From assembly GCA_036444495.1 (NCBI GenBank), contig JAZGBC010000093.1:1-7395 (forward strand): a stretch of DNA of 7,395 nt. The letters are read 5' to 3'. The translations under genes and the position numbers were made by a program. Each line of letters opens with the position of its first letter. The stretch's first letter is position 1. The stretch is from JAZGBC01 sp036444495. GTDB lineage: Bacteria; Pseudomonadota; Alphaproteobacteria; Kiloniellales; J153. A model generated the notes under the pieces. That model ran no database searches, was not told the origin of the DNA, and worked only from the letters and a program-made list of their open reading frames with translations. Below, piece after piece: positions 1 through 6,643 of the stretch.

Positions 1-2
1 CC

Positions 3-1307
<1,305 letters not shown>

Positions 1308-1314
1308 GAGTCCC

Positions 1315-1920
1315 ATGCTCCGGCTCTACGACTATCTGGACTCGGGCAACGGCTACAAGGTGCGCCTGTTGCTCCGGCTGCTCGACATTCCCTTCGAGCT
1401 GATCGAGCTCGACATCTTCAAGGGCGAGACGCGCACGCCTGAGTTTCTGGCCAAGAACCCAAACGGCAAGATCCCCACGCTGGAATTCGAGGACGGGCGC
1501 TGCCTGCCCGAATCCAACGCCATCATCTGGCACCTGGCCGAGGGCACGCCCTACCTGCCCGAGGACGCCTGGGAGCGCGCTCAGGTGCTGCGCTGGCTGT
1601 TCTTCGAGCAGTACAGCCACGAGCCCTACATCGCGGTCGCGCGCTTCATGCTCAAGCATCTGGAATTGACGGAGGAGTCGAAGGCGCAGCTAGCGGACAA
1701 GCAGGCGCGCGGCTACGCCGCGCTCGACGTCATGGAGGCGCACATGAAGGGCCGCGACTATTTCGTCGGAAACCGCCTGTCCATCGCCGACATCGCGCTT
1801 TACGCCTACACCCACGTCGCCGGGGAAGGCGGCTTCGACCTGCCGCGTTATACCGCGGTCACCGGCTGGTGCGCGCGCGTCGCAAGCCGGCCGGGGCACA
1901 CGGCGATTACGGAGCGGTAG
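1315..1920 (+). CDS. Glutathione S-transferase family protein
   Basis: A 201-residue cytosolic GST, the normal full length. The N-terminal thioredoxin-like domain (about 1-80) shows the pattern DSGNGYKVRLLL near residue 10, where bacterial GSTs carry the Ser or Cys that activates glutathione. It also has the cis-proline (P54 in GKIPTLE) and the glutathione-binding pair E66-S67 in PESNAI. The helical C-terminal domain has the N-capping box S156-I-A-D159 in LSIADIALYAY. The start ATG at 1315 is preceded by AGGAG (1306-1310) that overlaps the pccB stop codon, which points to co-transcription and coupled translation. The frame is open further upstream, but that part lies inside pccB and has no GST similarity. 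The substrate is unknown; the location may mean detoxification of reactive acyl-CoA by-products, which is inference only. Confidence 0.9.
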   Translation: MLRLYDYLDSGNGYKVRLLLRLLDIPFELIELDIFKGETRTPEFLAKNPNGKIPTLEFEDGRCLPESNAIIWHLAEGTPYLPEDAWERAQVLRWLFFEQYSHEPYIAVARFMLKHLELTEESKAQLADKQARGYAALDVMEAHMKGRDYFVGNRLSIADIALYAYTHVAGEGGFDLPRYTAVTGWCARVASRPGHTAITER

Positions 1921-2019
1921 ATGTTCTCGCGACCGCGTCAGGCGCCCGGCCCATGGTGCGTGACCTTCGGTTGGGACGAGAACGACGCGGTCGATGTCGA
2001 CTTGGAGCAATACCATTAG
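1921..2019 (+). pseudogene. higB: HigB-type toxin remnant (C-terminal tail only)
   Basis: This 32-codon frame starts directly after the GST stop (TAG then ATG) and ends 10 nt before higA. Its second half, PWCVTFGWDENDAVDVDLEQYH, fits the conserved C-terminus of HigB/RelE-fold mRNA interferases, whose pattern is roughly QWRICFxW, then an acidic DAYDVEIVDYH. The Trp, Phe, Trp, acidic run and terminal Tyr-His line up. Intact HigB is about 90 residues, so about two thirds, including most of the fold, is missing. A GGAG at 1911-1914 sits 6 nt before the ATG, so a peptide could still be made. Its position immediately before a higA antitoxin supports a higBA origin. The match is short and made by eye, so the identity is probable rather than certain. 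Confidence 0.6.
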
Positions 2020-2029
2020 GAGAAACGAG

Positions 2030-2329
2030 ATGACGGCTGAGCGGCGCAAGCGGCCCCCGACGCATCCCGGCGCAATTCTCAGGGAAGACGTCCTGCCGGC
2101 TCTGGGTCTGTCCAAGACGGAGACCGCGCGCCGTCTGGGTGTGTCGCGTCAGACCCTGTACGAAATTCTTCGGGAGAAGCGGCCGGTCACGCCGGCGATG
2201 GCGCTACGGCTGGGCAAGTTCTGCGGCAACGGGCCACGGCTATGGCTCAATATGCAGGTGGCCCACGATCTCTGGCACGAAAGCCGAAGGGTCGACCTAT
2301 CCAAGGTGAGCGCGCATAAGGCCGCTTAG
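2030..2329 (+). CDS. higA: HigA-family antitoxin / XRE-type DNA-binding protein
   Basis: A 99-residue helix-turn-helix protein with the layout of HigA antitoxins. It opens with THPGAILREDVLPALGLS (about residues 11-28), the usual HigA signature. The HTH follows at about 28-50 (KTETARRLGVSRQTLYEIL), then RPVTPAMALRLGKFCGNGP and the family's LWLNMQVAHDLW segment. HigA binds the operator of its own operon and neutralises the HigB ribosome-dependent RNase. The start at ATG 2030 is set by AGGAG (2018-2022) with a 7-nt spacer; this site overlaps the stop of the higB remnant, the usual higB-higA arrangement. An upstream in-frame start at 1994 lies inside the remnant. With no intact toxin beside it, it is an orphan that may act only as a regulator or counter a related toxin elsewhere. 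Confidence 0.88.
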   Translation: MTAERRKRPPTHPGAILREDVLPALGLSKTETARRLGVSRQTLYEILREKRPVTPAMALRLGKFCGNGPRLWLNMQVAHDLWHESRRVDLSKVSAHKAA

Positions 2330-2412
2330 GTCTGGGGCGAGACGCCAAGGCCCACGGTGCGGGTCTGACAAACGGGCTCGAAAAGCCCTGGGTCAAAGGG
2401 CATAATCCACCC
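2330..2412 (+). promoter_or_regulatory. pccA leader with two alternative small hairpins
   Basis: This 83-nt gap separates higA from pccA. GGGCT (2374-2378) can pair with AGCCC (2384-2388) over a 5-nt loop. The overlapping GCCCT (2385-2389) can instead pair with AGGGC (2397-2401). The second pairing would cover AAAGGG (2395-2400), the only Shine-Dalgarno-like stretch before the pccA ATG, about 12 nt from it. CATAAT (2401-2406) resembles a -10 box but has no good -35 partner. Stems of 5 bp are common by chance in GC-rich DNA, so the regulatory reading is weak. Confidence 0.25.
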
Positions 2413-4398
2413 ATGTTCTCGAAAATCCTCATCGCCAACCGGGGCGAGATCGCCTGCCGCATCATGCGCAGCGCCAAGCGCCTGGGGCTAAAGACGGTCG
2501 CGGTCTATTCCGAGGCCGACGCGGGCGCGCTGCACGTGGAGCTGGCCGACGAAGCGGTTTGCATCGGCCCGCCGCCCGCCGCCGAGAGCTACCTGGTGAT
2601 CGACAAGATCGTCGCGGCCTGCAAGGAGACCGGCGCGCAGGGCCTGCATCCGGGCTTCGGCTTCCTGGCGGAGAACGCCGCCTTCGTCGAGGCGCTGGAG
2701 GCCGCGGGGATTACCTTCATCGGCCCGCCGGCCGGCGCCATCCGGGCCATGGGCGACAAGATCGAGTCCAAGCGCCTGGCCGCCGAGGCGGGCGTGACCA
2801 CCATCCCCGGCCACATGGAGCTGATCGAGGATGCGGAGGAAGCGGCCAAGATCGCCGCGAAGATCGGCTATCCGGTCATGCTCAAGGCGACGGCGGGGGG
2901 CGGCGGCAAGGGCATGCGCGTCGCGCGCGACGAGGAGGAGGCGAAGAGCGGCTTCGGCTCGGCGCGCAACGAGGCGCGCGCCAGCTTCGGCGACGAGCGC
3001 ATCTTCATCGAGAAGTTTATCGAGCAGCCGCGCCACATCGAGATCCAGGTGCTGGCCGATGGCCACGGCAATACGGTCCACCTGGGCGAACGCGAATGCT
3101 CCATCCAGCGGCGTCATCAAAAGGTCATCGAGGAGGCGCCCTCGCCCTTCCTCGACGCCAAGATGCGCAAGGCCATGGGCGAGCAGGCCGTGGCGCTGGC
3201 CCGCGCGGTGGACTACCGCTCGGTGGGCACGGTCGAGTTCATCGTCGACAGGGACAGGAACTTCTATTTCCTCGAGATGAATACGCGCATCCAGGTTGAA
3301 CATCCGGTGACGGAGCTGGTGACGGGGCTCGATCTCGTGGAGTGGATGATCCGTATCGCCGCGGGCGAGAAGCTCGATTTCGCGCAAAAGGACGTGACCC
3401 TCACCGGCTGGGCGCTGGAGGCCCGGGTCTACGCCGAGGACCCCTTGCGCGACTTCATGCCCTCGATCGGGCGCCTGGTGCGCTACCGCGAGCCCAAGAC
3501 CGGGGCTCACCTGCGCGTCGACAGCGGGGTGGTCGAGGGCTCCGAGATCACGGTCCACTACGACCCCATGATTGCCAAGGTGGTGAGCTACGGCGAGACC
3601 CGCGACGGGGCGATCCGTGAGCTGCGGGCCGCGCTCGACGCCTTCTACATCCGCGGCATCCGGCACAACCTGGGTTTCCTCGCCGCCGTGCTGGCTAAGG
3701 ATCGTTTCTGCGAGGGCCGGCTCAGCACCGCTTTCATCACCGAGGAATTTCCCGAGGGGTTCCACCAGACCGCCGCGCTGGCCGCGGCGCAGGAGTCCCT
3801 GATCGCGGTTGCCGCGCTGGTGCAGCGCCGCACCGCCGAACGCGCGGTCAGAATCGATGGCGGGCCGGCGAAGGCCGCGCCCCGGTCCCTGGACGACTGG
3901 GTGGTGCGCTTGGAAGGCGAGCCCCACGCGGTGACGATCAGTGAAATAGACAATGGCTACCGCGTGACCGGCGCGGTGGAGGACGCCGTGATCGAGAGCG
4001 ATTGGCGCCCCGGCGAGCCGCTGTTCTTCGGGCGCATCGACGGGCGTCCCATCACCGTGCAGATCGACCGGCGCGGGCCGGGACTGATCCTCAGCCACGG
4101 CGGGGCCGAGGTCGAGGCCCTGGTGCTTCGCCCGCACGTGGCGCGGCTGGCCGCGCGCATGCCGGCCAAGGAGCCGCCGGACCTCTCCCGTTTCCTGCTC
4201 TCGCCTATGCCGGGTCTGCTGGTCAAGCTCGCGGTCGCGGTAGGGCAGGAGGTCAAGGCGGGCGAGGAGCTGGCCGTGGTCGAGGCCATGAAGATGGAGA
4301 ATGTCCTGCGCGCCGAGCGCGACGGCGTGGTGGCCCAGGTCCACGCCGAGCCGGGCGCCAGCCTGGCCGTCGATCAGACGATCCTGGAATTCGCGTAA
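2413..4398 (+). CDS. pccA: Propionyl-CoA carboxylase alpha subunit (biotin carboxylase plus biotin carrier)
   Basis: A 661-residue protein that carboxylates biotin with ATP and bicarbonate and carries the carboxybiotin to PccB. It begins with the biotin carboxylase fold, MFSKILIANRGEIACRI. HPGFGFLAEN is at 79-88 (most family members have Tyr where F82 stands). The ATP-grasp glycine loop AGGGGKGM is at 161-168, with ERECSIQRRHQKVIEE at 226-241. Metal ligands E275 and E288, then R292, Q294, E296 and R338, fall at the same numbers as in E. coli AccC as I recall them. The region of about 500-590 matches the BT linker of PCC-type alpha chains. The C-terminal carrier domain has the biotinylation motif AMKMEN with the target lysine K627, 34 residues from the end. 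The full length and BT domain favour PCC over acetyl-CoA carboxylase or 3-methylcrotonyl-CoA carboxylase, as does the nearby pccB. The acylphosphatase gene begins 8 nt after the stop. Confidence 0.95.
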   Translation: MFSKILIANRGEIACRIMRSAKRLGLKTVAVYSEADAGALHVELADEAVCIGPPPAAESYLVIDKIVAACKETGAQGLHPGFGFLAENAAFVEALEAAGITFIGPPAGAIRAMGDKIESKRLAAEAGVTTIPGHMELIEDAEEAAKIAAKIGYPVMLKATAGGGGKGMRVARDEEEAKSGFGSARNEARASFGDERIFIEKFIEQPRHIEIQVLADGHGNTVHLGERECSIQRRHQKVIEEAPSPFLDAKMRKAMGEQAVALARAVDYRSVGTVEFIVDRDRNFYFLEMNTRIQVEHPVTELVTGLDLVEWMIRIAAGEKLDFAQKDVTLTGWALEARVYAEDPLRDFMPSIGRLVRYREPKTGAHLRVDSGVVEGSEITVHYDPMIAKVVSYGETRDGAIRELRAALDAFYIRGIRHNLGFLAAVLAKDRFCEGRLSTAFITEEFPEGFHQTAALAAAQESLIAVAALVQRRTAERAVRIDGGPAKAAPRSLDDWVVRLEGEPHAVTISEIDNGYRVTGAVEDAVIESDWRPGEPLFFGRIDGRPITVQIDRRGPGLILSHGGAEVEALVLRPHVARLAARMPAKEPPDLSRFLLSPMPGLLVKLAVAVGQEVKAGEELAVVEAMKMENVLRAERDGVVAQVHAEPGASLAVDQTILEFA

Positions 4399-4406
4399 AC
4401 AGCCCG

Positions 4407-4697
4407 ATGTCACGGTCATCGATCGCGCGCGTGCGGGTCGTCATCTCCGGCCGGGTCCAAGCCGTCTGGTACCGCGGCTGGACCGTGGACGAGGCGGCGG
4501 CGCGCGGCCTGGACGGCTGGGTGCGCAACCGCCGCGACGGCACGGTGGAGGCGGTCTTCCAGGGCGCGCCCGCGGCGGTCGAGGACATGATCGAGGCCTG
4601 CCGGCAGGGGCCGCCCGCGGCCCACGTCATCAACATCGAGCGCTTCGAGCACGAGGAGCCAATCCCGCCCGGATTCCGCAGTTGGCCGACGGCCTAG
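4407..4697 (+). CDS. acyP: Acylphosphatase
   Basis: A 96-residue protein, the usual size for this family of small alpha/beta sandwich enzymes, which hydrolyse acyl phosphates to a carboxylate and phosphate. The phosphate-binding signature ISGRVQAVWYRGW (13-25) supplies the catalytic R23. The second motif LDGWVRNRRDGTVEA (35-49) supplies the catalytic N41. Both fall at the same numbers as in the classic enzymes. Most members read VQGVxFR, so A19 replaces the usual Gly and Y22 the usual Phe. The protein ends in PPGFRSWPT, a variant of the family's usual C-terminal region. The ATG at 4407 is 8 nt after the pccA stop, and no clear ribosome binding site is present, so translation is probably coupled to pccA. 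The cellular substrate of bacterial acylphosphatases is not settled. Confidence 0.93.
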   Translation: MSRSSIARVRVVISGRVQAVWYRGWTVDEAAARGLDGWVRNRRDGTVEAVFQGAPAAVEDMIEACRQGPPAAHVINIERFEHEEPIPPGFRSWPTA

Positions 4698-4723
4698 GGG
4701 GCGGGGCCGTTCAGGCCCCCTAG
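4694..4723 (+). terminator. Terminator-like hairpin after acyP
   Basis: A perfect 8-bp inverted repeat, CTAGGGGG (4694-4701) with CCCCCTAG (4716-4723), begins on the acyP stop codon. Inside it a second stem, GGGGCC (4703-4708) with GGCCCC (4714-4719), has a 5-nt loop; only one of the two can form fully. No T-run follows (the next bases are AACATTT), so it may not be a true intrinsic terminator. It is the best candidate for the end of the pcc transcript. Confidence 0.35.
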
Positions 4724-4749
4724 AACATTTCCCGATTAGGCGGAGTCGT

Positions 4750-4855
4750 CCCCTCACCCAGCTCCGGCTAGGGCTCGGCCCTGGGCCTCGCCAAGCCTTC
4801 ACAACCCTCTCCCTGGGGAGAGGGAAGAGGGAGCGTAGCGACCGAGGGTGAGGGG
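4750..4855. repeat. REP-like palindromic intergenic element
   Basis: The element is bounded by a perfect 10-bp inverted repeat, CCCCTCACCC (4750-4759) and GGGTGAGGGG (4846-4855). Nested inside are a 9-bp stem with a 2-nt turn, CCCTCTCCC (4805-4813) with GGGAGAGGG (4816-4824), and a small stem AGGGC/GCCCT (4770-4782). The right arm carries GAGCGTAGCGACCGAGGG. From memory, elements with CCCTCACCC ends, a CTCTCCC/GGGAGAG core and a GAGCGNAGCGACCGAGGG arm occur in many copies in GC-rich proteobacterial genomes. Copy number in this genome cannot be seen from here. Such elements are usually non-coding and can act in mRNA 3' ends. Confidence 0.6.
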
Positions 4856-4865
4856 CCCCCTCGGC

Positions 4866-4890
4866 GCCCTCCAGGCCTTCCCTGGAGGGC
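4866..4890. repeat. Perfect 10-bp hairpin
   Basis: GCCCTCCAGG (4866-4875) and CCTGGAGGGC (4881-4890) form a perfect 10-bp stem with the 5-nt loop CCTTC. It lies 11 nt after the REP-like element and about 60 nt before the arsR operator. No T-run follows. A looser 7-bp inverted repeat, TCTCTCC (4905-4911) with GGAGAGA (4937-4943), comes next. These may be further parts of the same repeat cluster or a barrier to read-through from the pcc operon. Confidence 0.5.
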
Positions 4891-4948
4891 AGGGCCTATC
4901 CAGGTCTCTCCACAGAGTCCGACCCCAACGGGCCAGGGAGAGAGGAGA

Positions 4949-4974
4949 ATATTTCGATAGTTCTAGAAATATCG
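4949..4974. promoter_or_regulatory. Candidate ArsR operator
   Basis: An AT-rich patch in otherwise GC-rich DNA contains the inverted repeat ATATTTC (4949-4955) and GAAATAT (4966-4972), separated by 10 nt. CGATA (4955-4959) also mirrors TATCG (4970-4974), and the centre holds the palindrome TTCTAGAA (4961-4968). The patch directly abuts the -35 box at 4975. ArsR-family repressors typically bind such AT-rich dyads next to or over their own promoter, so autoregulation of the arsR-permease operon is the likely role. Confidence 0.55.
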
Positions 4975-5003
4975 TTGATAATGGGAGCGGCGGGCGCTAT
5001 ACT
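4975..5003 (+). promoter_or_regulatory. Sigma70-type promoter of the arsR-permease operon
   Basis: TTGATA (4975-4980) and TATACT (4998-5003) are separated by exactly 17 nt. Each differs from its consensus box by one base. A start about 7 nt after the -10 box falls at 5010-5011, on the first base of the arsR ATG. The mRNA would then have no leader, which agrees with the absence of any Shine-Dalgarno sequence before that ATG. Confidence 0.7.
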
Positions 5004-5010
5004 CCCGGCT

Positions 5011-5340
5011 ATGGATCGGCAATTGAACCATCGGCAAGCCGCGCGCTGCCTGGAGAAGCTGGGCAATCCCACGCGCCTCCAGATCTACCGGCTCCTGGTG
5101 CGCGCCGGGCCCGACGGCCTGGCGGTGGGCGAGATTCAGGAGCATTTGGGTGTGCCGGGCTCGACCCTGTCGCACCATCTCTCGCACCTGGTCAACGCCG
5201 GCCTGATCGATCAGGTCCGCGCGGGGCGGGTGCTGCGCTGCACGCCCAACTTCAGCCTGATGAACCAAGTGGTGGCCTTCCTGACCGAGGAGTGCTGCCT
5301 GGGCGTGGCCGGCGCGGAAGCGGAGCGGGAAGCGGGATGA
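5011..5340 (+). CDS. arsR: ArsR/SmtB-family metal(loid)-responsive repressor
   Basis: A 109-residue winged-helix repressor that would leave its operator when a thiol-reactive metal or metalloid binds. The fold is clear: CLEKLGNPTRLQIYRLL (13-29), then the HTH around 37-65 with recognition helix STLSHHLSHLVNAGLI (51-66), then the wing VRAGRVLRCTPN (69-80). Cysteines are C13, C77 and the vicinal pair C95-C96 in LTEECCLG. Acidithiobacillus ArsR uses C95, C96 and C102; here residue 102 is Ala, so the third ligand is absent or comes from elsewhere. The ATG at 5011 is chosen because the promoter puts the transcription start there; in-frame starts at 4975 and 4981 lie inside the promoter. The gene overlaps the permease start by 4 nt (ATGA). 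The inducer could be As(III), an organoarsenical, Sb(III) or another soft metal. Confidence 0.9.
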   Translation: MDRQLNHRQAARCLEKLGNPTRLQIYRLLVRAGPDGLAVGEIQEHLGVPGSTLSHHLSHLVNAGLIDQVRAGRVLRCTPNFSLMNQVVAFLTEECCLGVAGAEAEREAG

Positions 5341-6380
5341 GCGATCTGGCGGTCACGGGGCGGCAGGCGATGGGCGCGCTCGCGCGCCTGGACCGGGTCT
5401 GGCTGGCCTTCGGGCTGCTGTTCCTCGTCCTTGGGCTGACCATGCCGGCGCAGGCGCTGGAAAGCGCGCGCTTCACGGGCGCGGCTTTCCTCTGGATCCT
5501 GCCTTTCCTGATCCTTTCGGTGGTGCTGGCGGCTTGGTTCAAGGCGGCCGGCGCCGACCACCTGATCGCGGCCGGCGTATCGCGCAGCCCGGGCCGGGCG
5601 ATTCTGATCGCGGCGGCCGCGGGGGCCTTCTCGCCCTTCTGCTCCTGCGGCGTCGTGCCCATCATCGCCGCGCTGCTCGCCGCCGGGGTGCCCCTGCCGG
5701 TGGTCATGGCCTTCTGGGTCTCCTCGCCGCTCATGGACCCGGAGATGTTCCTGCTCATGTGGGTGCAACTCGGCCTCGGTTTCACCCTGGCCAAGACGGC
5801 CGCCGCTTTTGCTGTGGGGCTCCTGGGCGGCTTCGCCACGCTCGCGCTGCAACGCGCCGGCGGCCTCAACGCGCCCCTGCGCGCCGTGATCGGCTGCGGC
5901 AGCGCCTGCGGCACGGGCGCGCTGGAGCCGCTCGAGTTGCGCTGGGCCTTCTGGCGCGGCGGCGCCGACCGCTGCGCGATCTTCACCTCGGAATCGCGCG
6001 CCGTGGGCCTGTTCCTGGCCAAGTGGCTGCTGCTCGCCTTCGCCATCGAGAGCCTGATGGTCGCCTGGCTGCCGGGCGATGTGATCGCGTCCAACCTGGG
6101 CGGGGAGTCGGCCTACGCCATCCCGCTCGCCGTGGTGATCGGCGTGCCCTCCTACCTGAACGGCTACGCCGCGATCCCCTTGATCGGCGAGCTCATGTCC
6201 ATGGGCATGGCGCCCGGCGCGGCGCTGGCGTTTCTCATCGCCGGCGGCGTGACCAGCCTGCCCGCGGCCATGGCGGTCTTCGCGCTGGTGCGGGCGCCGG
6301 TCTTCCTCTGGTATATCGGGATCGCGCTAACGGGCTCGCTCGCCGTGGGCTACGCCTATCAAGGCTGGCTGGTGCTTTAG
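5337..6380 (+). CDS. ArsP_1/DUF318-family permease (putative metal(loid) efflux)
   Basis: A 347-residue integral inner-membrane protein with about eight hydrophobic segments (around 21-41, 48-68, 88-117, 119-145, 147-171, 223-245, 260-282 and 292-341 in two parts). It carries the family core GAFSPFCSCGVVPIIAALL (96-114), followed by PLPVVMAFWVSSPLMDPE and, later, VPSYLNGYAAIPLIGELMSMG. The cysteines are C102-x-C104, C187-xxx-C191 and C213, suitable for thiol ligation of soft metals. Family members include ArsP, which exports trivalent organoarsenicals, and SO_0444-type transporters linked to other metals. Campylobacter ArsP uses an adjacent Cys-Cys pair, which is not present here, so the substrate is open. 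The ATGA overlap with arsR and the lack of a strong ribosome binding site point to coupled translation. The frame is open upstream of 5337, but that part lies over arsR and is not membrane-like. Confidence 0.88.
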   Translation: MSDLAVTGRQAMGALARLDRVWLAFGLLFLVLGLTMPAQALESARFTGAAFLWILPFLILSVVLAAWFKAAGADHLIAAGVSRSPGRAILIAAAAGAFSPFCSCGVVPIIAALLAAGVPLPVVMAFWVSSPLMDPEMFLLMWVQLGLGFTLAKTAAAFAVGLLGGFATLALQRAGGLNAPLRAVIGCGSACGTGALEPLELRWAFWRGGADRCAIFTSESRAVGLFLAKWLLLAFAIESLMVAWLPGDVIASNLGGESAYAIPLAVVIGVPSYLNGYAAIPLIGELMSMGMAPGAALAFLIAGGVTSLPAAMAVFALVRAPVFLWYIGIALTGSLAVGYAYQGWLVL

Positions 6381-6431
6381 GGCGTGTATTCATAGAGGCC
6401 GTCTTGGTTGGGTTTTGACCCGCGCCCGCAT

Positions 6432-6463
6432 TGTCCGCTAACAGCCTCAGCCAACAGCGGTCA
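6432..6463. repeat. Imperfect palindrome left of the YdhR-like gene
   Basis: TGTCCGCT (6432-6439) and AGCGGTCA (6456-6463) form an 8-bp inverted repeat with one mismatch and a 16-nt loop. It has the same general shape, TGTCYGC with GCRG(A/T)CA, as the element at 7102-7127 on the other side of the YdhR-like gene. From memory, palindromes of this kind are widely scattered between proteobacterial genes. It could also sit in the 3' end of the permease mRNA. Confidence 0.4.
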
Positions 6464-6572
6464 TTTGCATGTTGCGTTACTTGCCAATCCCGACACTCCC
6501 TCCACCTGCAGGAGAGCGCTTGCGTTCAAGTTGGCGCGGTACGAAGGACCCCGCGTGGGTACCCTCATACTG

Positions 6573-6604
6573 TCATACCGTGTGTCGGCCAAAGGTGGTA
6601 TGAT
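6573..6604 (+). promoter_or_regulatory. Candidate extended -10 promoter with overlapping inverted repeat
   Basis: TGGTATGAT (6596-6604) is an extended -10 box, with TATGAT at 6599-6604; no good -35 box is present. A start near 6611 would give a leader of about 33 nt before the YdhR-like ATG at 6644. The perfect inverted repeat TCATACC (6573-6579) and GGTATGA (6597-6603) overlaps the -10 box. TCATAC also occurs 8 nt upstream at 6565-6570, giving a third half-site. This is the layout of a repressor site, but no regulator is known. Confidence 0.35.
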
Positions 6605-6643
6605 TGCTATGCATGCGGTTAAATGAAGCTAAGGGAGGGGGAT

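Noticed and set aside
2401..2406. CATAAT as the -10 box of a pccA promoter
   Set aside because: No -35 box is found at 16-18 nt, and a start from it would fall at or inside the pccA ATG. It is kept only as a note in the leader entry.
2488..4419. A 643-codon open frame on the minus strand opposite pccA
   Set aside because: It is a mirror of the strong codon bias of pccA in GC-rich DNA. The translation is rich in His, Gly, Arg and Leu with no recognisable fold, and pccA is certain.
4975..5010. Earlier starts for arsR (TTG 4975 or ATG 4981)
   Set aside because: They fall within the -35 box and spacer of the promoter and add residues not typical of the family N-terminus.
4848..5336. Open extension that would make the permease a 510-residue protein
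   Set aside because: The extra 163 residues lie over the repeats and arsR in another frame and have no membrane or domain character. ATG 5337 overlaps the arsR stop as expected.
6410..6421. GGGT/ACCC hairpin as a terminator of the permease gene
   Set aside because: A 4-bp stem with the T-rich part inside the loop and none after it is not a terminator.
6408..6626. Two short overlapping frames (from 6408 and from 6431) between the permease and the YdhR-like gene
   Set aside because: Both start with TTG without a ribosome binding site, run through the palindrome and the promoter region, and resemble no family I know.
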